NCBI RefSeq assembly: GCF_000018285.1
Contig: NC_009901.1
Coordinates: forward strand, 3,595,001 to 3,659,000
Reading direction: 5' to 3'
Length of the DNA stretch: 64,000 bases
Origin: Shewanella pealeana ATCC 700345
Lineage (GTDB): Bacteria > Pseudomonadota > Gammaproteobacteria > Enterobacterales > Shewanellaceae
This document shows positions 35,660 to 44,646 of this stretch, one piece after another (position 1 is the first letter of the stretch; the number at the start of each line of letters is the position of its first letter). The notes under the pieces were generated by a model. It ran no database searches, was not told the origin of the DNA, and saw only the letters and a program-made list of their open reading frames with translations. The position numbers and the translations under genes are program-made.

Positions 35660-35808
35660 TTGGCTTAACCTTAGTTTCATTGTTCATCATCATTCCCTTA
35701 GGCATTCCTTTATAGGTTTGCCATCAAGTTAAGCCTTTCGCTAGCGCATTAATGCTTAACTTTAGAACTGATTCTTTATGGCAACCTCATTAGGTTGCCA
35801 TTTTTTTT
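35660..35808 (+). ncRNA. Tandem sRNA-like unit 4 (A/B chimera)
   Basis: The 5' half and upstream sequence match unit 3, the 3' half matches unit 1. The stem AAGTTAAGC (35726-35734)/GCTTAACTT (35754-35762) is perfect, with CTAGCGC at 35741-35747 in the loop. Terminator 35780-35808. The mini-ORF MNRFSLSEYSSQ is at 35611-35649. It ends 5 nt before the convergent aminopeptidase stop. Confidence 0.75.
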
Positions 35809-35813
35809 ACTTT

Positions 35814-37607
35814 TTATTGCGCAGCTTTTAATAATTGCTGATCCAACATCACAGCAATGGAGGGATGATAGCCCTCACGAGCAATCGTATAGATTTGCTG
35901 TACTTGAGTCTCGAATCCAGCCTTCATCAACTCTGCATAAAGGGGCTTAACAAACTTTCCGCGACCAATTTTGACTAGATAAGCACTCACAGCCTCGAGT
36001 ACCGCCTCATAGCGGTTACGAATCGCGACTCTAAACCAATCACAGGCAATCTCAGCATTGTTAGTCTGAGTGAAACCAAAGGTGCTGTCTAAATCGGCTA
36101 AGGCTTCATGGGACAGCTGCTCAGGTAAGTTAGTTAAAAAGTACTGCCAATGATGTACACGCCAGCCCGTTGTCATCAAACTTGAAGCTGCAGCACCATC
36201 ATCGAAAGCACGCAGTGCCATAGTCACTTTATCTAAACTGGTTGATTTCGGCTCAACAAACCAGCTAGGCATGCCCTCACCATAAATCCACTCTAGCAAC
36301 TCAGCCTCGGTGATCTTGTCACAGTGCTCTTTAAGCAATGTTTGCTTAGCGTAATCGACAAAGATTTCAGTGGTGATCGCCTCAAAGGCAAATGCTTGTA
36401 CGTATTCATATAAAAATGCATCAAACGCTGTACGACCGAGACGCTTTTCCAAGTCATGAACAAACATCGACGCTTTATCATAAGTAAAGCGATTAAAGGC
36501 TTCATTTGGATCTTGATCTTGCATATTGGCAGGCAGTGTTTGCGCCTCAATACTGGTAGCTGAAATCGCTTCCTGCAAACGGCCATTTTCAAGCACCACT
36601 TCAAGCTCTGCTAACTCTTTACCGTAAACTTCTTCAACAATACGATTGGTGAAGTAAGTGGTAAAACCTTCATTTAACCAAAGATCACGCCATGTCGCAT
36701 TACTCACAAGGTTCCCAGTCCAGGAATGTGCTAGCTCGTGTGCAACCGTTGACACTAAGCTTTTATCACCCGCTATAAGAGTTGGAGTCATAAAGGCCAA
36801 GCGCGGGTTTTCCATGCCACCAAATGGAAAGCTAGGCGGCAAGACTATCATGTCATAACGCCCCCAAGGGTATGGCCCTAATAATGACTCCGCCACCTCA
36901 ACCATGCTCTCCGTGTCTTCAAACTCCGCCACGGCTGCAGCCACGACCTCAGGTTCTGCATACACCCCCGTTCTTGGGCCTAGTTCACCAAAGGCTAAAT
37001 CTCCTACCGCTATTGCTAATAGATGAGTCGGCATTGGCTTTTCCATGGTAAAGCTAAACTCACCAGTTAAAGGTGCATTAGCATCATTCATGGCACTCAT
37101 CACCGCTCGCATGCCTTTAGGGGCTGTGATCACTGCATCGAAAGTAATTCTGGCTTTTGGGGTATCTTGCACAGGGATCCAGCTGCGCGCATTAATAGGT
37201 TGAGACTGACTAAAAAGAAATGGCAGTGTCTTACCGCTGGTTTGCTGTGGTGTCAGCCATTGTAGTCCTTGTGCTTGTGGCGATGTACGGTAATGGATAA
37301 TCACACTCGAGACGTCTGCAGTCAGCTCAATATTCAACCTCTGGCCTAATGTGTCATCTTGTTGATCTAAGCTGAACTGCAGGGCTTGTTGCGAATTAGA
37401 GTAAATCGCTTCAATGGTTAGATCACGAGTATCTAACCAGAGCGCTGTAGTCTGTTTATCAATGTAATCTAGCTGTAACTCGACCTGCCCTGCTAATTGC
37501 TTAGTATCAAAATCCACATCGAGTGATAGCGACAGGTGTTTAACTCTGACCTGTTCGGTATTGGCAAACGAGTGGTAATCATGATTATTATCCCATTGCT
37601 TTAACAC
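35814..37607 (-). CDS. M1 family aminopeptidase (LTA4H-like)
   Basis: The 597-aa zinc metallopeptidase shows the exopeptidase motif GGMENP (263-268), the zinc site HELAH (His290, Glu291, His294) and the third ligand Glu313 in WLNEGFTTYF. The C-terminal helical domain resembles leukotriene-A4-hydrolase/aminopeptidase B. There is no signal peptide, so it is cytosolic. It removes N-terminal residues from peptides. It is a solitary gene convergent with the small-RNA-like array; unit 4's terminator abuts its stop. Confidence 0.93.
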   Translation of the reverse strand: MLKQWDNNHDYHSFANTEQVRVKHLSLSLDVDFDTKQLAGQVELQLDYIDKQTTALWLDTRDLTIEAIYSNSQQALQFSLDQQDDTLGQRLNIELTADVSSVIIHYRTSPQAQGLQWLTPQQTSGKTLPFLFSQSQPINARSWIPVQDTPKARITFDAVITAPKGMRAVMSAMNDANAPLTGEFSFTMEKPMPTHLLAIAVGDLAFGELGPRTGVYAEPEVVAAAVAEFEDTESMVEVAESLLGPYPWGRYDMIVLPPSFPFGGMENPRLAFMTPTLIAGDKSLVSTVAHELAHSWTGNLVSNATWRDLWLNEGFTTYFTNRIVEEVYGKELAELEVVLENGRLQEAISATSIEAQTLPANMQDQDPNEAFNRFTYDKASMFVHDLEKRLGRTAFDAFLYEYVQAFAFEAITTEIFVDYAKQTLLKEHCDKITEAELLEWIYGEGMPSWFVEPKSTSLDKVTMALRAFDDGAAASSLMTTGWRVHHWQYFLTNLPEQLSHEALADLDSTFGFTQTNNAEIACDWFRVAIRNRYEAVLEAVSAYLVKIGRGKFVKPLYAELMKAGFETQVQQIYTIAREGYHPSIAVMLDQQLLKAAQ

Positions 37608-37719
37608 GGCATATCCTTTTTAAGTAACTGGTTAATTGATTACATTTTAACGCTATTTTATGTGATGAAAAGCCTAGTTTGACTTCAATAGAGCTAAATG
37701 AAACACTTGAGGATATTGT

Positions 37720-38634
37720 ATGCAAAACTATAAATCAGAGAAAGCCTCAATGAAAAATAAACATATCTTACCTACATTAGCCGCTCTATCACTGCTCCCT
37801 GCAAGCTCCTATGCGGCAGAGGTGGCGAGCCTAGAAAGCGTTTTAAGCCAGAATCATGCCTGTAGCGACACAATTGTCATTCGCTCACAAGCCTTAACAG
37901 AAAAGCAGCTCAGCTCCGCTTGTCAGTTGTTAATCAAACAAGAAGCGAGTTTCCATAAGCTATTTGGCACCCTCAATAAGCCGGTAGCCGATGACAATAA
38001 TCACAAGATGCGCGCCAATGTTTATCACTCAAGACAAGACTATGTCGATCATGTCACCAACCATTTCGACGTGCCAAGCGACAACGGCGGCATGTATCTA
38101 GAGGGGTTACCCTGGGAAAGTGATAACCAAGCCGAGTTTGTGGCCTATGAGAAAAAGGGCCAAGTTTGGAACTTAGCGCACGAGTACGTACATTACCTCG
38201 ATGGTCGCTTTAACCTCTACGGCGACTTCTGCCTCTCACTCCATGACTCCCACAGTGGCCCTGAATACTGCCCTAAGCCTGCACCACTTTATCCTCATAC
38301 CGTGTGGTGGAGTGAAGGTGTCGCTGAATATATCTCCCTCGGTGATAACAACCCGAAGGCTATAGCCTTAATTGGCGGCGAGCCAAGCTATAAGCTTAGC
38401 GAAATCTTTAATACCAGCTATGAAAAAAATGGCGGCACAGACAGAGTTTATCGCTGGGGTTACCTTGCGGTGCGCTTTATGATTGAAAACCATAAAGATA
38501 AAGTTGATACCATGCTTGGCTTTACTCGAAAAGGTGACTATCCACGATATCAAGCATTGCTAGCCGGCTGGGGAACATCTATGGATGCTGAGTTTGATAC
38601 TTGGCTTGAACAGCTAAAATCAGCGAAAAAGTAG
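37720..38634 (+). CDS. Minimal secreted collagenase-like (M9) metalloprotease
   Basis: A signal peptide (about residues 12-33, ending SYAAE) precedes a 270-aa domain matching the catalytic part of bacterial collagenases: WNLAHEYVHYLDGRFNLYGDF with zinc ligands His154 and His158 and Glu155, and VWWSEGVAEYIS with the third-ligand Glu. Vibrio and Clostridium collagenases are 700-1100 aa with activator, PKD and CBD domains; none is here. Whether it cuts native collagen or only peptides is open. The start has TTGAGG 7-8 nt upstream. Terminator at 38657-38683. Confidence 0.85.
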   Translation: MQNYKSEKASMKNKHILPTLAALSLLPASSYAAEVASLESVLSQNHACSDTIVIRSQALTEKQLSSACQLLIKQEASFHKLFGTLNKPVADDNNHKMRANVYHSRQDYVDHVTNHFDVPSDNGGMYLEGLPWESDNQAEFVAYEKKGQVWNLAHEYVHYLDGRFNLYGDFCLSLHDSHSGPEYCPKPAPLYPHTVWWSEGVAEYISLGDNNPKAIALIGGEPSYKLSEIFNTSYEKNGGTDRVYRWGYLAVRFMIENHKDKVDTMLGFTRKGDYPRYQALLAGWGTSMDAEFDTWLEQLKSAKK

Positions 38635-38656
38635 CTTTCACTAGAAATAACCCATT

Positions 38657-38683
38657 AAAAAGGCCTCAATTGAGGCCTTTTTT
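38657..38683. terminator. Bidirectional terminator
   Basis: AAAAAGGCCTCAATTGAGGCCTTTTTT, a perfect palindrome between the collagenase-like gene and pstS, which converge. Confidence 0.9.
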
Positions 38684-38721
38684 GCTTTTCATTCATCTAT
38701 TAAGATGAATAGCGACCATCA

Positions 38722-39693
38722 TTAAAGACGGATCCCCGCTTTAGCTAAGTCTTTTGCGATAACGCTGCGTGGTAGTGCAACGTAACCGTCTTTTTCAACA
38801 ATTTGCTGACCTTGCTGAGATAGCACGTAACGGATGAATTCGCGATCCATTGGTGATAAATCTTTGTTTGGATGCTTGTTGACGTATACGTATAGGTAGC
38901 GAGACAGTGGGTATTTACCCGTTGCTGCATTGTCTGCTGTTGCAGCAATATAGTTAGTGCCTTTCTTAGAAATCGCAACCGCTTTAACACCGGCAGTCTT
39001 ATAACCAATTCCCGAGTAACCAATCGCGTTAAGTGATTGAGATACAGACTGTACTACAGAAGCAGAACCTGGTTGCTCGTTTACGTTCGCTTTGAAATCA
39101 CCTTTACATAGTGCTTTCTTTTTAAAGTAACCGTAAGTGCCCGATACTGAGTTACGACCGTATAGCTGTATATCTCTCGCTGCCCAGCCACCATCAAGGC
39201 CAACTTGCCCCCAACGTGTCACATCACCACCGCCACACTTATCTGTAGAAGAGAAGATGCCGTCGATCTGTTCGATGCTCATACCTTCGATTGGGTTATC
39301 TTTATGTACAAATACTGCTAGAGCATCAATTGCAACACGGATAGCCGTTGGCTGGTAACCGTAATGCTTTTCAAACGCTTCAACTTCGTTTGGCTTCATC
39401 TTACGGCTCATAGGGCCAAACTGAGAAGTGCCTTCAGTTAATGCTGGTGGCGCAGTAGAAGAACCTGCCGCTTGGATCTGGATGTTTACGTTTGGATAAA
39501 GTTGTTTAAAGTCTTCAGCCCATAGTGTCATCATGTTTGCCAGAGTATCAGAGCCTACTGACGATAAGTTACCAGACACGCCGCTTGTCTTTTCGTAAGT
39601 CGGTAAAGACTGGTCGATTGCAGCCATTGATGCTGCAGAAAATACAGTCGCTGCAGTAAAGCTTACCGCGCCAACAAGTTGTTTCAGTTTCAT
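38722..39693 (-). CDS. pstS: Phosphate-binding protein PstS
   Basis: The 323-aa periplasmic protein has a signal peptide ending SMAA and PBP-like phosphate-binding features: [50 protein letters not shown] and the late [18 protein letters not shown]. It delivers phosphate to the PstCAB importer. pstCAB is not adjacent here. A GGAG box lies 7 nt before the ATG, and a good Pho box lies at 39775-39794. It is encoded downstream of phoBR on the same strand, but with its own control region. Confidence 0.94.
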   Translation of the reverse strand: MKLKQLVGAVSFTAATVFSAASMAAIDQSLPTYEKTSGVSGNLSSVGSDTLANMMTLWAEDFKQLYPNVNIQIQAAGSSTAPPALTEGTSQFGPMSRKMKPNEVEAFEKHYGYQPTAIRVAIDALAVFVHKDNPIEGMSIEQIDGIFSSTDKCGGGDVTRWGQVGLDGGWAARDIQLYGRNSVSGTYGYFKKKALCKGDFKANVNEQPGSASVVQSVSQSLNAIGYSGIGYKTAGVKAVAISKKGTNYIAATADNAATGKYPLSRYLYVYVNKHPNKDLSPMDREFIRYVLSQQGQQIVEKDGYVALPRSVIAKDLAKAGIRL

Positions 39694-39774
39694 TCTTTGC
39701 TCCAGTGTTTAACTATCTTGGTTTCTTAAAACGCTGTCAGTATTGACTCCATTGATGACAAGTCTATTACTACT

Positions 39775-39794
39775 AAGTGACACTTCGATGACAA
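39775..39794 (-). promoter_or_regulatory. Pho box upstream of pstS
   Basis: On the minus strand TTGTCATCGAAGTGTCACTT matches the two 7-bp repeats of the Pho box (cTGTCAT-aaaa-cTGTCAc), about 80 bp upstream of the ATG. A second partial TTGTCATC follows nearer the gene. Confidence 0.75.
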
Positions 39795-39895
39795 ACCAAG
39801 CTAATTTGGATCTTTTTATACTAAAAAACAGGCAGCAGCCTGTTTTTATATGACATTTATTTTAAAACTTATCTGTAACGGCTTATCTTTAAAAC

Positions 39896-41215
39896 TTAAC
39901 CCTGCTGATTGCTTGCCTGCGGGGTAAACTCGATTAAATTCGCTGGAATAACAAAGCTAAAGGTACTGCCCTTCCCCAATTGACTGGCGATGTTAAGTTC
40001 ACTCTGGTGGTTATGTAAAGCATGCTTAGTGATGGCAAGTCCCAGGCCTGTGCCACCGCTTTGGCGTGAACGAGCGCTATCGACACGATAAAAACGTTCG
40101 GTTAAACGACCGATATGGTGAGGCGCAATTCCCTCACCATTATCTTTAACACTAAATAGACCGCCGATAGCAATCTTACGCCAACTTATTTCGACCTTGC
40201 CACCAGGCTCGGTGTAACGGATAGCATTAGAAATTAGGTTAGAACACACGCTTCTTAGCTGTAATTCATTGCCATATATATTCAGCCCTGGCTCACAGTA
40301 AAAACTGATCTCGTACTGCTCTTGCGCTAAGGCTAAGGCTTCATCACGCAAGATATCCATCATCTGCTTCATATTCACCTTAACCTCTAAGCTCACGTCG
40401 CTAGCATCCTCAATCCTCGATAATGCAAGTAACTGCTCAACCATAGAGCGCATGCGCGTGGTTTGCTGCTGCATCTGCTCCAAGGCGCGAACATTTGGCG
40501 AATCAGGCTCCGCCATCGAATGCATCATCTCTAAATAGCCTTGCAATACGGTGAGCGGCGTTTTTAGCTCATGGGATACATTGGCGACGAACTCTTTACG
40601 CATCCCCTCTAACTGACGTACTCGAGTGATATCTCGGGCAATCAATAAAAGCTGCCCCGCCCCGTAACCCATGATTCGGATCTCAAGGATATGGCCTTCT
40701 GATTGCGGCGATGACAACTCTAAGGGCTCTTGGTATTCTTTATTTTTAAGATAAGCGGAAAAATCAGGATGACGAATGAGGTTATCGATGCGCTGACCGT
40801 TATCTTGTGGCCATACAAAACCGAGCAGCAATTGCGCCAGTTTATTACACCATAAAATATTATGTTCAGAATCTAATACTACAGCGGCATCGGGTAGCGC
40901 TTCTGCGCCTTGCCTGAAACGTCCGAGCAAGAAAGCAAGCTGCGACACTCGTTTACGATTCTTCCCTTGTAAACGATAGATACCATTGAACACCCCCTCC
41001 CAACTACCGCTGCCATTAGGGGGCGTGAGGCGGCGATCATGCCATAGCCAAAAATTTAAACGGGATAACTGGCGATAATGCCAAATGAGTAGAAGAATCG
41101 ACCCTAGCAATAAGATCCAAAGCACTTCACCGAATATCAATCCAATCAACAAACACGAGGCCAAATATATCGCCAAACGTGAAATTAAACGGTACCCAGA
41201 ATATGAATCAAACAT
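39896..41215 (-). CDS. phoR: Phosphate-regulon sensor kinase PhoR
   Basis: The 439-aa inner-membrane kinase has two close N-terminal TM segments (about residues 10-45), no large periplasmic loop, a PAS domain (about 95-200, ALPDAAVVLDSEHNILWCN), the H-box VANVSHELKTPLTVL and an ATPase with N box (NLISNAIRYT), G1 (DNGEGI) and G2 (GTGLGLAITKHAL). This is standard PhoR. It follows phoB by 71 nt on the same strand and senses phosphate via the Pst system (known for E. coli). Confidence 0.95.
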   Translation of the reverse strand: MFDSYSGYRLISRLAIYLASCLLIGLIFGEVLWILLLGSILLLIWHYRQLSRLNFWLWHDRRLTPPNGSGSWEGVFNGIYRLQGKNRKRVSQLAFLLGRFRQGAEALPDAAVVLDSEHNILWCNKLAQLLLGFVWPQDNGQRIDNLIRHPDFSAYLKNKEYQEPLELSSPQSEGHILEIRIMGYGAGQLLLIARDITRVRQLEGMRKEFVANVSHELKTPLTVLQGYLEMMHSMAEPDSPNVRALEQMQQQTTRMRSMVEQLLALSRIEDASDVSLEVKVNMKQMMDILRDEALALAQEQYEISFYCEPGLNIYGNELQLRSVCSNLISNAIRYTEPGGKVEISWRKIAIGGLFSVKDNGEGIAPHHIGRLTERFYRVDSARSRQSGGTGLGLAITKHALHNHQSELNIASQLGKGSTFSFVIPANLIEFTPQASNQQG

Positions 41216-41286
41216 GTTTTACCAATATATCGGCCATATAGAAAGCTCGGCACAAGATAAGCTAAAAATCACCTTGTACCTATCAA

Positions 41287-41976
41287 CTAGAGGCGAGTAG
41301 AGAAACGATAACCAGCGCCGCGAACTGTTTGGATCAGGCGATCATGCCCTGAATGAGTCACTGCTTTTCTTAAGCGTCTAATATGTACATCCACAGTGCG
41401 GTCTTCAACATACACATTGGTTCCCCAGACATTGTCTAGTAGCTGTTCACGGCTATAAACTCGTTCTTGATGGGTCATAAAGAAATGCAGCAGTCGAAAC
41501 TCAGTCGGTCCCATATCAAGCACTTCATCACCCACTGTGACTCGGTGGCTAACAGGATCCAATTGCAGGCCTTGAACATCGATTGGATCTTCTAGGCAAG
41601 TCGGAGCACTGCGACGCATAACGGCTTTAATCCGCGCCACTAGCTCTTTGGGAGAGAAAGGCTTAGTCATAAAATCATCGGCCCCCACTTCTAGCCCGCG
41701 AACCTTGTCTTCCTCTTCACCACGTGCAGTCAACATGATAATCGGAATATGACGAGTGAATTCGTCTTGGCGTAAGCGCTTAGCTAACTGAATACCGCTA
41801 CCACCAGGGAACATCCAATCGAGTAAAACAAGATCAGGGTATGGCTCGGTTAACATATCTAGTGCAGAGTCGTAATCCTCGGCGGCGACTGTGGTATAAC
41901 CATGCTGTTCCAAAACAAAAGTTAACATCTCTCGGATGGCTAACTCATCTTCAACTATCAAAATCCTTGCAGTCAT
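41287..41976 (-). CDS. phoB: Phosphate-regulon response regulator PhoB
   Basis: The 229-aa protein has a receiver domain (EDE, phospho-Asp in [40 protein letters not shown]) and a winged-helix domain ending HIRRLRKAV...VRGAGYRFS, with the PhoB-type [14 protein letters not shown]. Length equals E. coli PhoB. It precedes phoR, and a Pho-box-like site lies about 40-60 bp upstream, in line with known autoregulation. Confidence 0.96.
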   Translation of the reverse strand: MTARILIVEDELAIREMLTFVLEQHGYTTVAAEDYDSALDMLTEPYPDLVLLDWMFPGGSGIQLAKRLRQDEFTRHIPIIMLTARGEEEDKVRGLEVGADDFMTKPFSPKELVARIKAVMRRSAPTCLEDPIDVQGLQLDPVSHRVTVGDEVLDMGPTEFRLLHFFMTHQERVYSREQLLDNVWGTNVYVEDRTVDVHIRRLRKAVTHSGHDRLIQTVRGAGYRFSTRL

Positions 41977-42015
41977 AATCGATCTTCTATCAGTGAATTT
42001 CTACGATGGTATTAT

Positions 42016-42035
42016 TGGTCACTTTTATGACATTA
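42016..42035 (-). promoter_or_regulatory. Pho box candidate upstream of phoB
   Basis: On the minus strand TAATGTCATAAAAGTGACCA resembles the Pho box (TGTCAT, A-rich linker, degenerate TGTCA), about 40 bp upstream of the phoB ATG. Confidence 0.6.
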
Positions 42036-42390
42036 ATATTAAACACTGGGATATTTTGCCATATTAAGCGATATTTTTGTCATAAATATTCTTGTTAGCT
42101 TATATCAATTTGGTTAATTAGCTAATCGCGCTCTTGTGCTGGAGCGCCGCCTCTTCCTCTATAGATAACACGATATAACGGCTAAAAAGAAATTGAGCCC
42201 CGCTAATTAAAACAAGACTCGCCCTTCTGCCCAAGTATAAAGCGCTCATTGGCTAACTGCTCGTCTCTTACATTAAATCCGTACGCTGATACCGAAAGGT
42301 TGTCGTTATAGCCGCACATAATGAGTGCTTATTCAAAGCACTAAATCATACCTACAGTTAGGCATCAAACACCTATTTTAATTCAAGATC

Positions 42391-42412
42391 AAAAAAGAGG
42401 CCTAAGCCCCTT
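42391..42412 (-). terminator. Porin gene terminator
   Basis: On the minus strand AAGGGGC-ttag-GCCTCTT (one G-U pair) is followed by TTTT, about 25 nt after the porin stop. The rest of the 459-bp gap between the porin gene and phoB holds no ORF. Confidence 0.75.
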
Positions 42413-42435
42413 GTTATCAATATGCCGAAGCCGGT

Positions 42436-43386
42436 TTAGAACTTATGTTCTAGACCTATACCGAAGTAGCTATCGTCATTTTCAACGTTCTCAAATGAAC
42501 GATTTGTGTAGAAAGCGAACAACTTAGTTGGCTTACCTAGCTTATAATCACCACCTAAAGACCAAGAGTCACCCTTGTCTTCCATGTCTTGATACTGAGC
42601 TTTCAGTACGATGGCTTCAATTTGGTAAGCAGCACTAAGTAGGTAACCGGTTTTGCTTTCGCTACCAACAATGGCTGTACCATCTTTGCTATAAGTCTCT
42701 TCCTGCTGCTGATACATAGCCCCCAACTTAAGACCAGCAATCTTGCCTTGTACGGTTGCACGTGCAACTTCATAGCCTTTTACGTCCGAATCATAAGCAA
42801 CCGATGCGTAGATTGGTGACTTCTTAAGTTTGGCATCACCGTACATGGCGGCAACACTGAAACCATCTTGTGTATATTGTGAGCTAGCGCCTTCAGCAGC
42901 GTAAGTTACACCAACTTTGAAACCACCAAAAGATGGCGTGATATAAGTTGCGGTTTGTTCAATACGGTTTTCCCCCTTGAACAAGTTCTTCAAATCACCC
43001 GATAGGTCGTTGAACTGATCAACCTTACCTTGTGAAGCTTTGAGCATAGTGTCGTTACGACCTACAGAGAAAGCACCAAAGTTACCTCTAAGACCAACAA
43101 ATTGATTACGTGCTTCGAAATTGTCTTTGCTGCTATCACCGGTATCAACTTCATATTCTACTGTGTAAAACGCTTCTAGCGAGTTACTTAACTCGAAAGC
43201 ACCTTTAACACCAAAACGAGAAGCATTAGATTGAATCGTAGTTGTTGATTCATCGTTTACGTCATTTGACTGAGCTGTCACATTAAGCTTGCCGTAAACT
43301 GTTAGTGGGTCAGCCGCGTAAGCAGAAGACATAGTTGCAGTCGCAACAGCAGAAGCCAGTAGAGTTTTACAGAAAACGTTCATCAT
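42436..43386 (-). CDS. Gram-negative general porin
   Basis: The 316-aa outer-membrane trimeric porin has a signal peptide ending SSAYA, then DPLTVYGKLNVTAQSND, SRFGVKGAFELSNSLEAFYTVEYEVD, RNQFVGLRGNFGAFSVGRND and a C-terminal GIGLEHKF with the terminal Phe of porins. It lies upstream of phoB on the same strand, so it could be a Pho-regulon porin (PhoE analogue), but I see no clear Pho box before it. The start has two ATGs (43384, 43381); the sequence AUGAUGAAC there complements the conserved core of the sRNA-like array. Confidence 0.92.
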   Translation of the reverse strand: MMNVFCKTLLASAVATATMSSAYAADPLTVYGKLNVTAQSNDVNDESTTTIQSNASRFGVKGAFELSNSLEAFYTVEYEVDTGDSSKDNFEARNQFVGLRGNFGAFSVGRNDTMLKASQGKVDQFNDLSGDLKNLFKGENRIEQTATYITPSFGGFKVGVTYAAEGASSQYTQDGFSVAAMYGDAKLKKSPIYASVAYDSDVKGYEVARATVQGKIAGLKLGAMYQQQEETYSKDGTAIVGSESKTGYLLSAAYQIEAIVLKAQYQDMEDKGDSWSLGGDYKLGKPTKLFAFYTNRSFENVENDDSYFGIGLEHKF

Positions 43387-43675
43387 TTAATCCTTTTGAC
43401 GTTATTCGTCTTGGTTATTGGTTTGGACGAGCGTCATAATGAAGATGATTTGTTGCACTTTTATTTCAGTAAGAACTGAATAACGGCAAATCTATTAAAT
43501 TATCGGTAACAGATACTCGCTAACCCAGAGCTAGCAAGGGCTTTAGAGAAAGGGGAAGAAATGTGACACTTTGATGAAATGTCACATAGCCATGATTCAA
43601 GATGACAATGAGGCGGTTTACCCGAACCGGACAATGGCTTACACTGCGGCTTTAATTTTGATTGAGCACTTATCT

Positions 43676-44587
43676 ATGTGGTTTAAAAATCTAACTGTAT
43701 ACCGCTTTAACAAGCCTTTCTCTGTTGACCCTGATTCACTAGAAAAATCACTGGAAGACTTCACTTTCTCTCCTTGCTCAAGCCAAGACATCAGCAAATT
43801 TGGATTCTCTAAGGCGATGGGTAAGCATGGCGAAACCCTGATCCACACAGCCGGTGACAGACACCTTATCTGTGCAACTAAAGAAGAAAAGATTCTACCG
43901 TCTCAAGTGATCAAAGAAGCACTTGAAGAGAAAGTCAGCCAAATTGAAGCTGAAGAAAACCGTAAGCTCGCTAAGAAAGAAAAAGATGCGATGAAAGATG
44001 AGATCACTACGACCTTGTTACCGCGTGCTTTCTCTCGTCGTAGCCAAATTCGTGCACTGATTCTACCTGAGATCCAAATGGTGCTCGTTGACAGCTCTAG
44101 CGCAGCTAAATCTGAAGAGCTAATGGCATTATTGCGTAAAGCAATTGGCACCTTACCTATCATTCCGATGAGTTTTAAAACGCCAATTGAAACTCAGCTG
44201 ACTGAGTGGCTAAAAGAAGGTAAAACACCTGCTGCGTTTGAAATGCAAGATGAAGCCGAGCTAAAGAGTGACTCTGATGAAGGCGGTATCGTTCGCTTCA
44301 AGCAGCAAGACTTGAGTGAAAATGAAGTACTAGCGCATATCGAAGTGGGTAAACAAGTTCATAAGCTTGCGCTTCACTTCGGTCAGTCGATTGCATTCCT
44401 ACTGCAATCAGATGCCGCGATTAAGCGTCTTAAGTTCTCTGAAGAATTTAGAGCGGGCAACGATGACTTAGGTAATGATGACCCAATGGCAAGACTTGAC
44501 GCAGACTTTGCCTTGATGAGCAGCGAGCTTATCGCATTGATCAATGCAACGGTAGAGGCTCTTGGCGGCCTAGAAGACAGCATCTAA
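43676..44587 (+). CDS. rdgC: Recombination-associated protein RdgC
   Basis: The protein is 303 aa from the ATG at 43676 ([15 protein letters not shown]), which matches the E. coli start MLWFKNLMVYRLS. The open frame upstream to 43571 is not needed. RdgC forms a ring-shaped DNA-binding dimer that limits RecA access (known). Family positions such as GWxF-type [20 protein letters not shown] and [19 protein letters not shown] are present. The gene ends in a strong terminator at 44606-44631. Confidence 0.95.
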
Positions 44588-44605
44588 TTAACTGCATGTG
44601 TTAAT

Positions 44606-44631
44606 AAAAAGGCGCCTAATGGCGCCTTTTT
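44606..44631. terminator. Bidirectional terminator
   Basis: AAAAAGGCGCC-taat-GGCGCCTTTTT between rdgC and the convergent M61 peptidase gene. Confidence 0.9.
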
Positions 44632-44646
44632 GCTCTCCCAGCCAAT

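Larger units (their letters stand above)
34373..35808 (+). repeat. Tandem direct-repeat array, period about 405-417 bp
   Basis: Core starts are spaced 417, 405 and 405 bp. Units 2-4 are near-identical including about 250 bp of spacer (from the terminator to the next mini-ORF), showing recent duplication, while the spacer before unit 2 is more diverged. The pattern of 3' halves is A-B-B-A. No long ORF crosses the array. Confidence 0.9.

Noticed and set aside
34373..35808. CRISPR array
   Set aside because: Repeats are about 400 bp with terminators and near-identical spacers, not 25-40 bp repeats with unique spacers; no cas genes are present.
43571..43675. N-terminal extension of RdgC
   Set aside because: The 35 extra residues do not match the family start MWFKNL-, which begins at the ATG at 43676.
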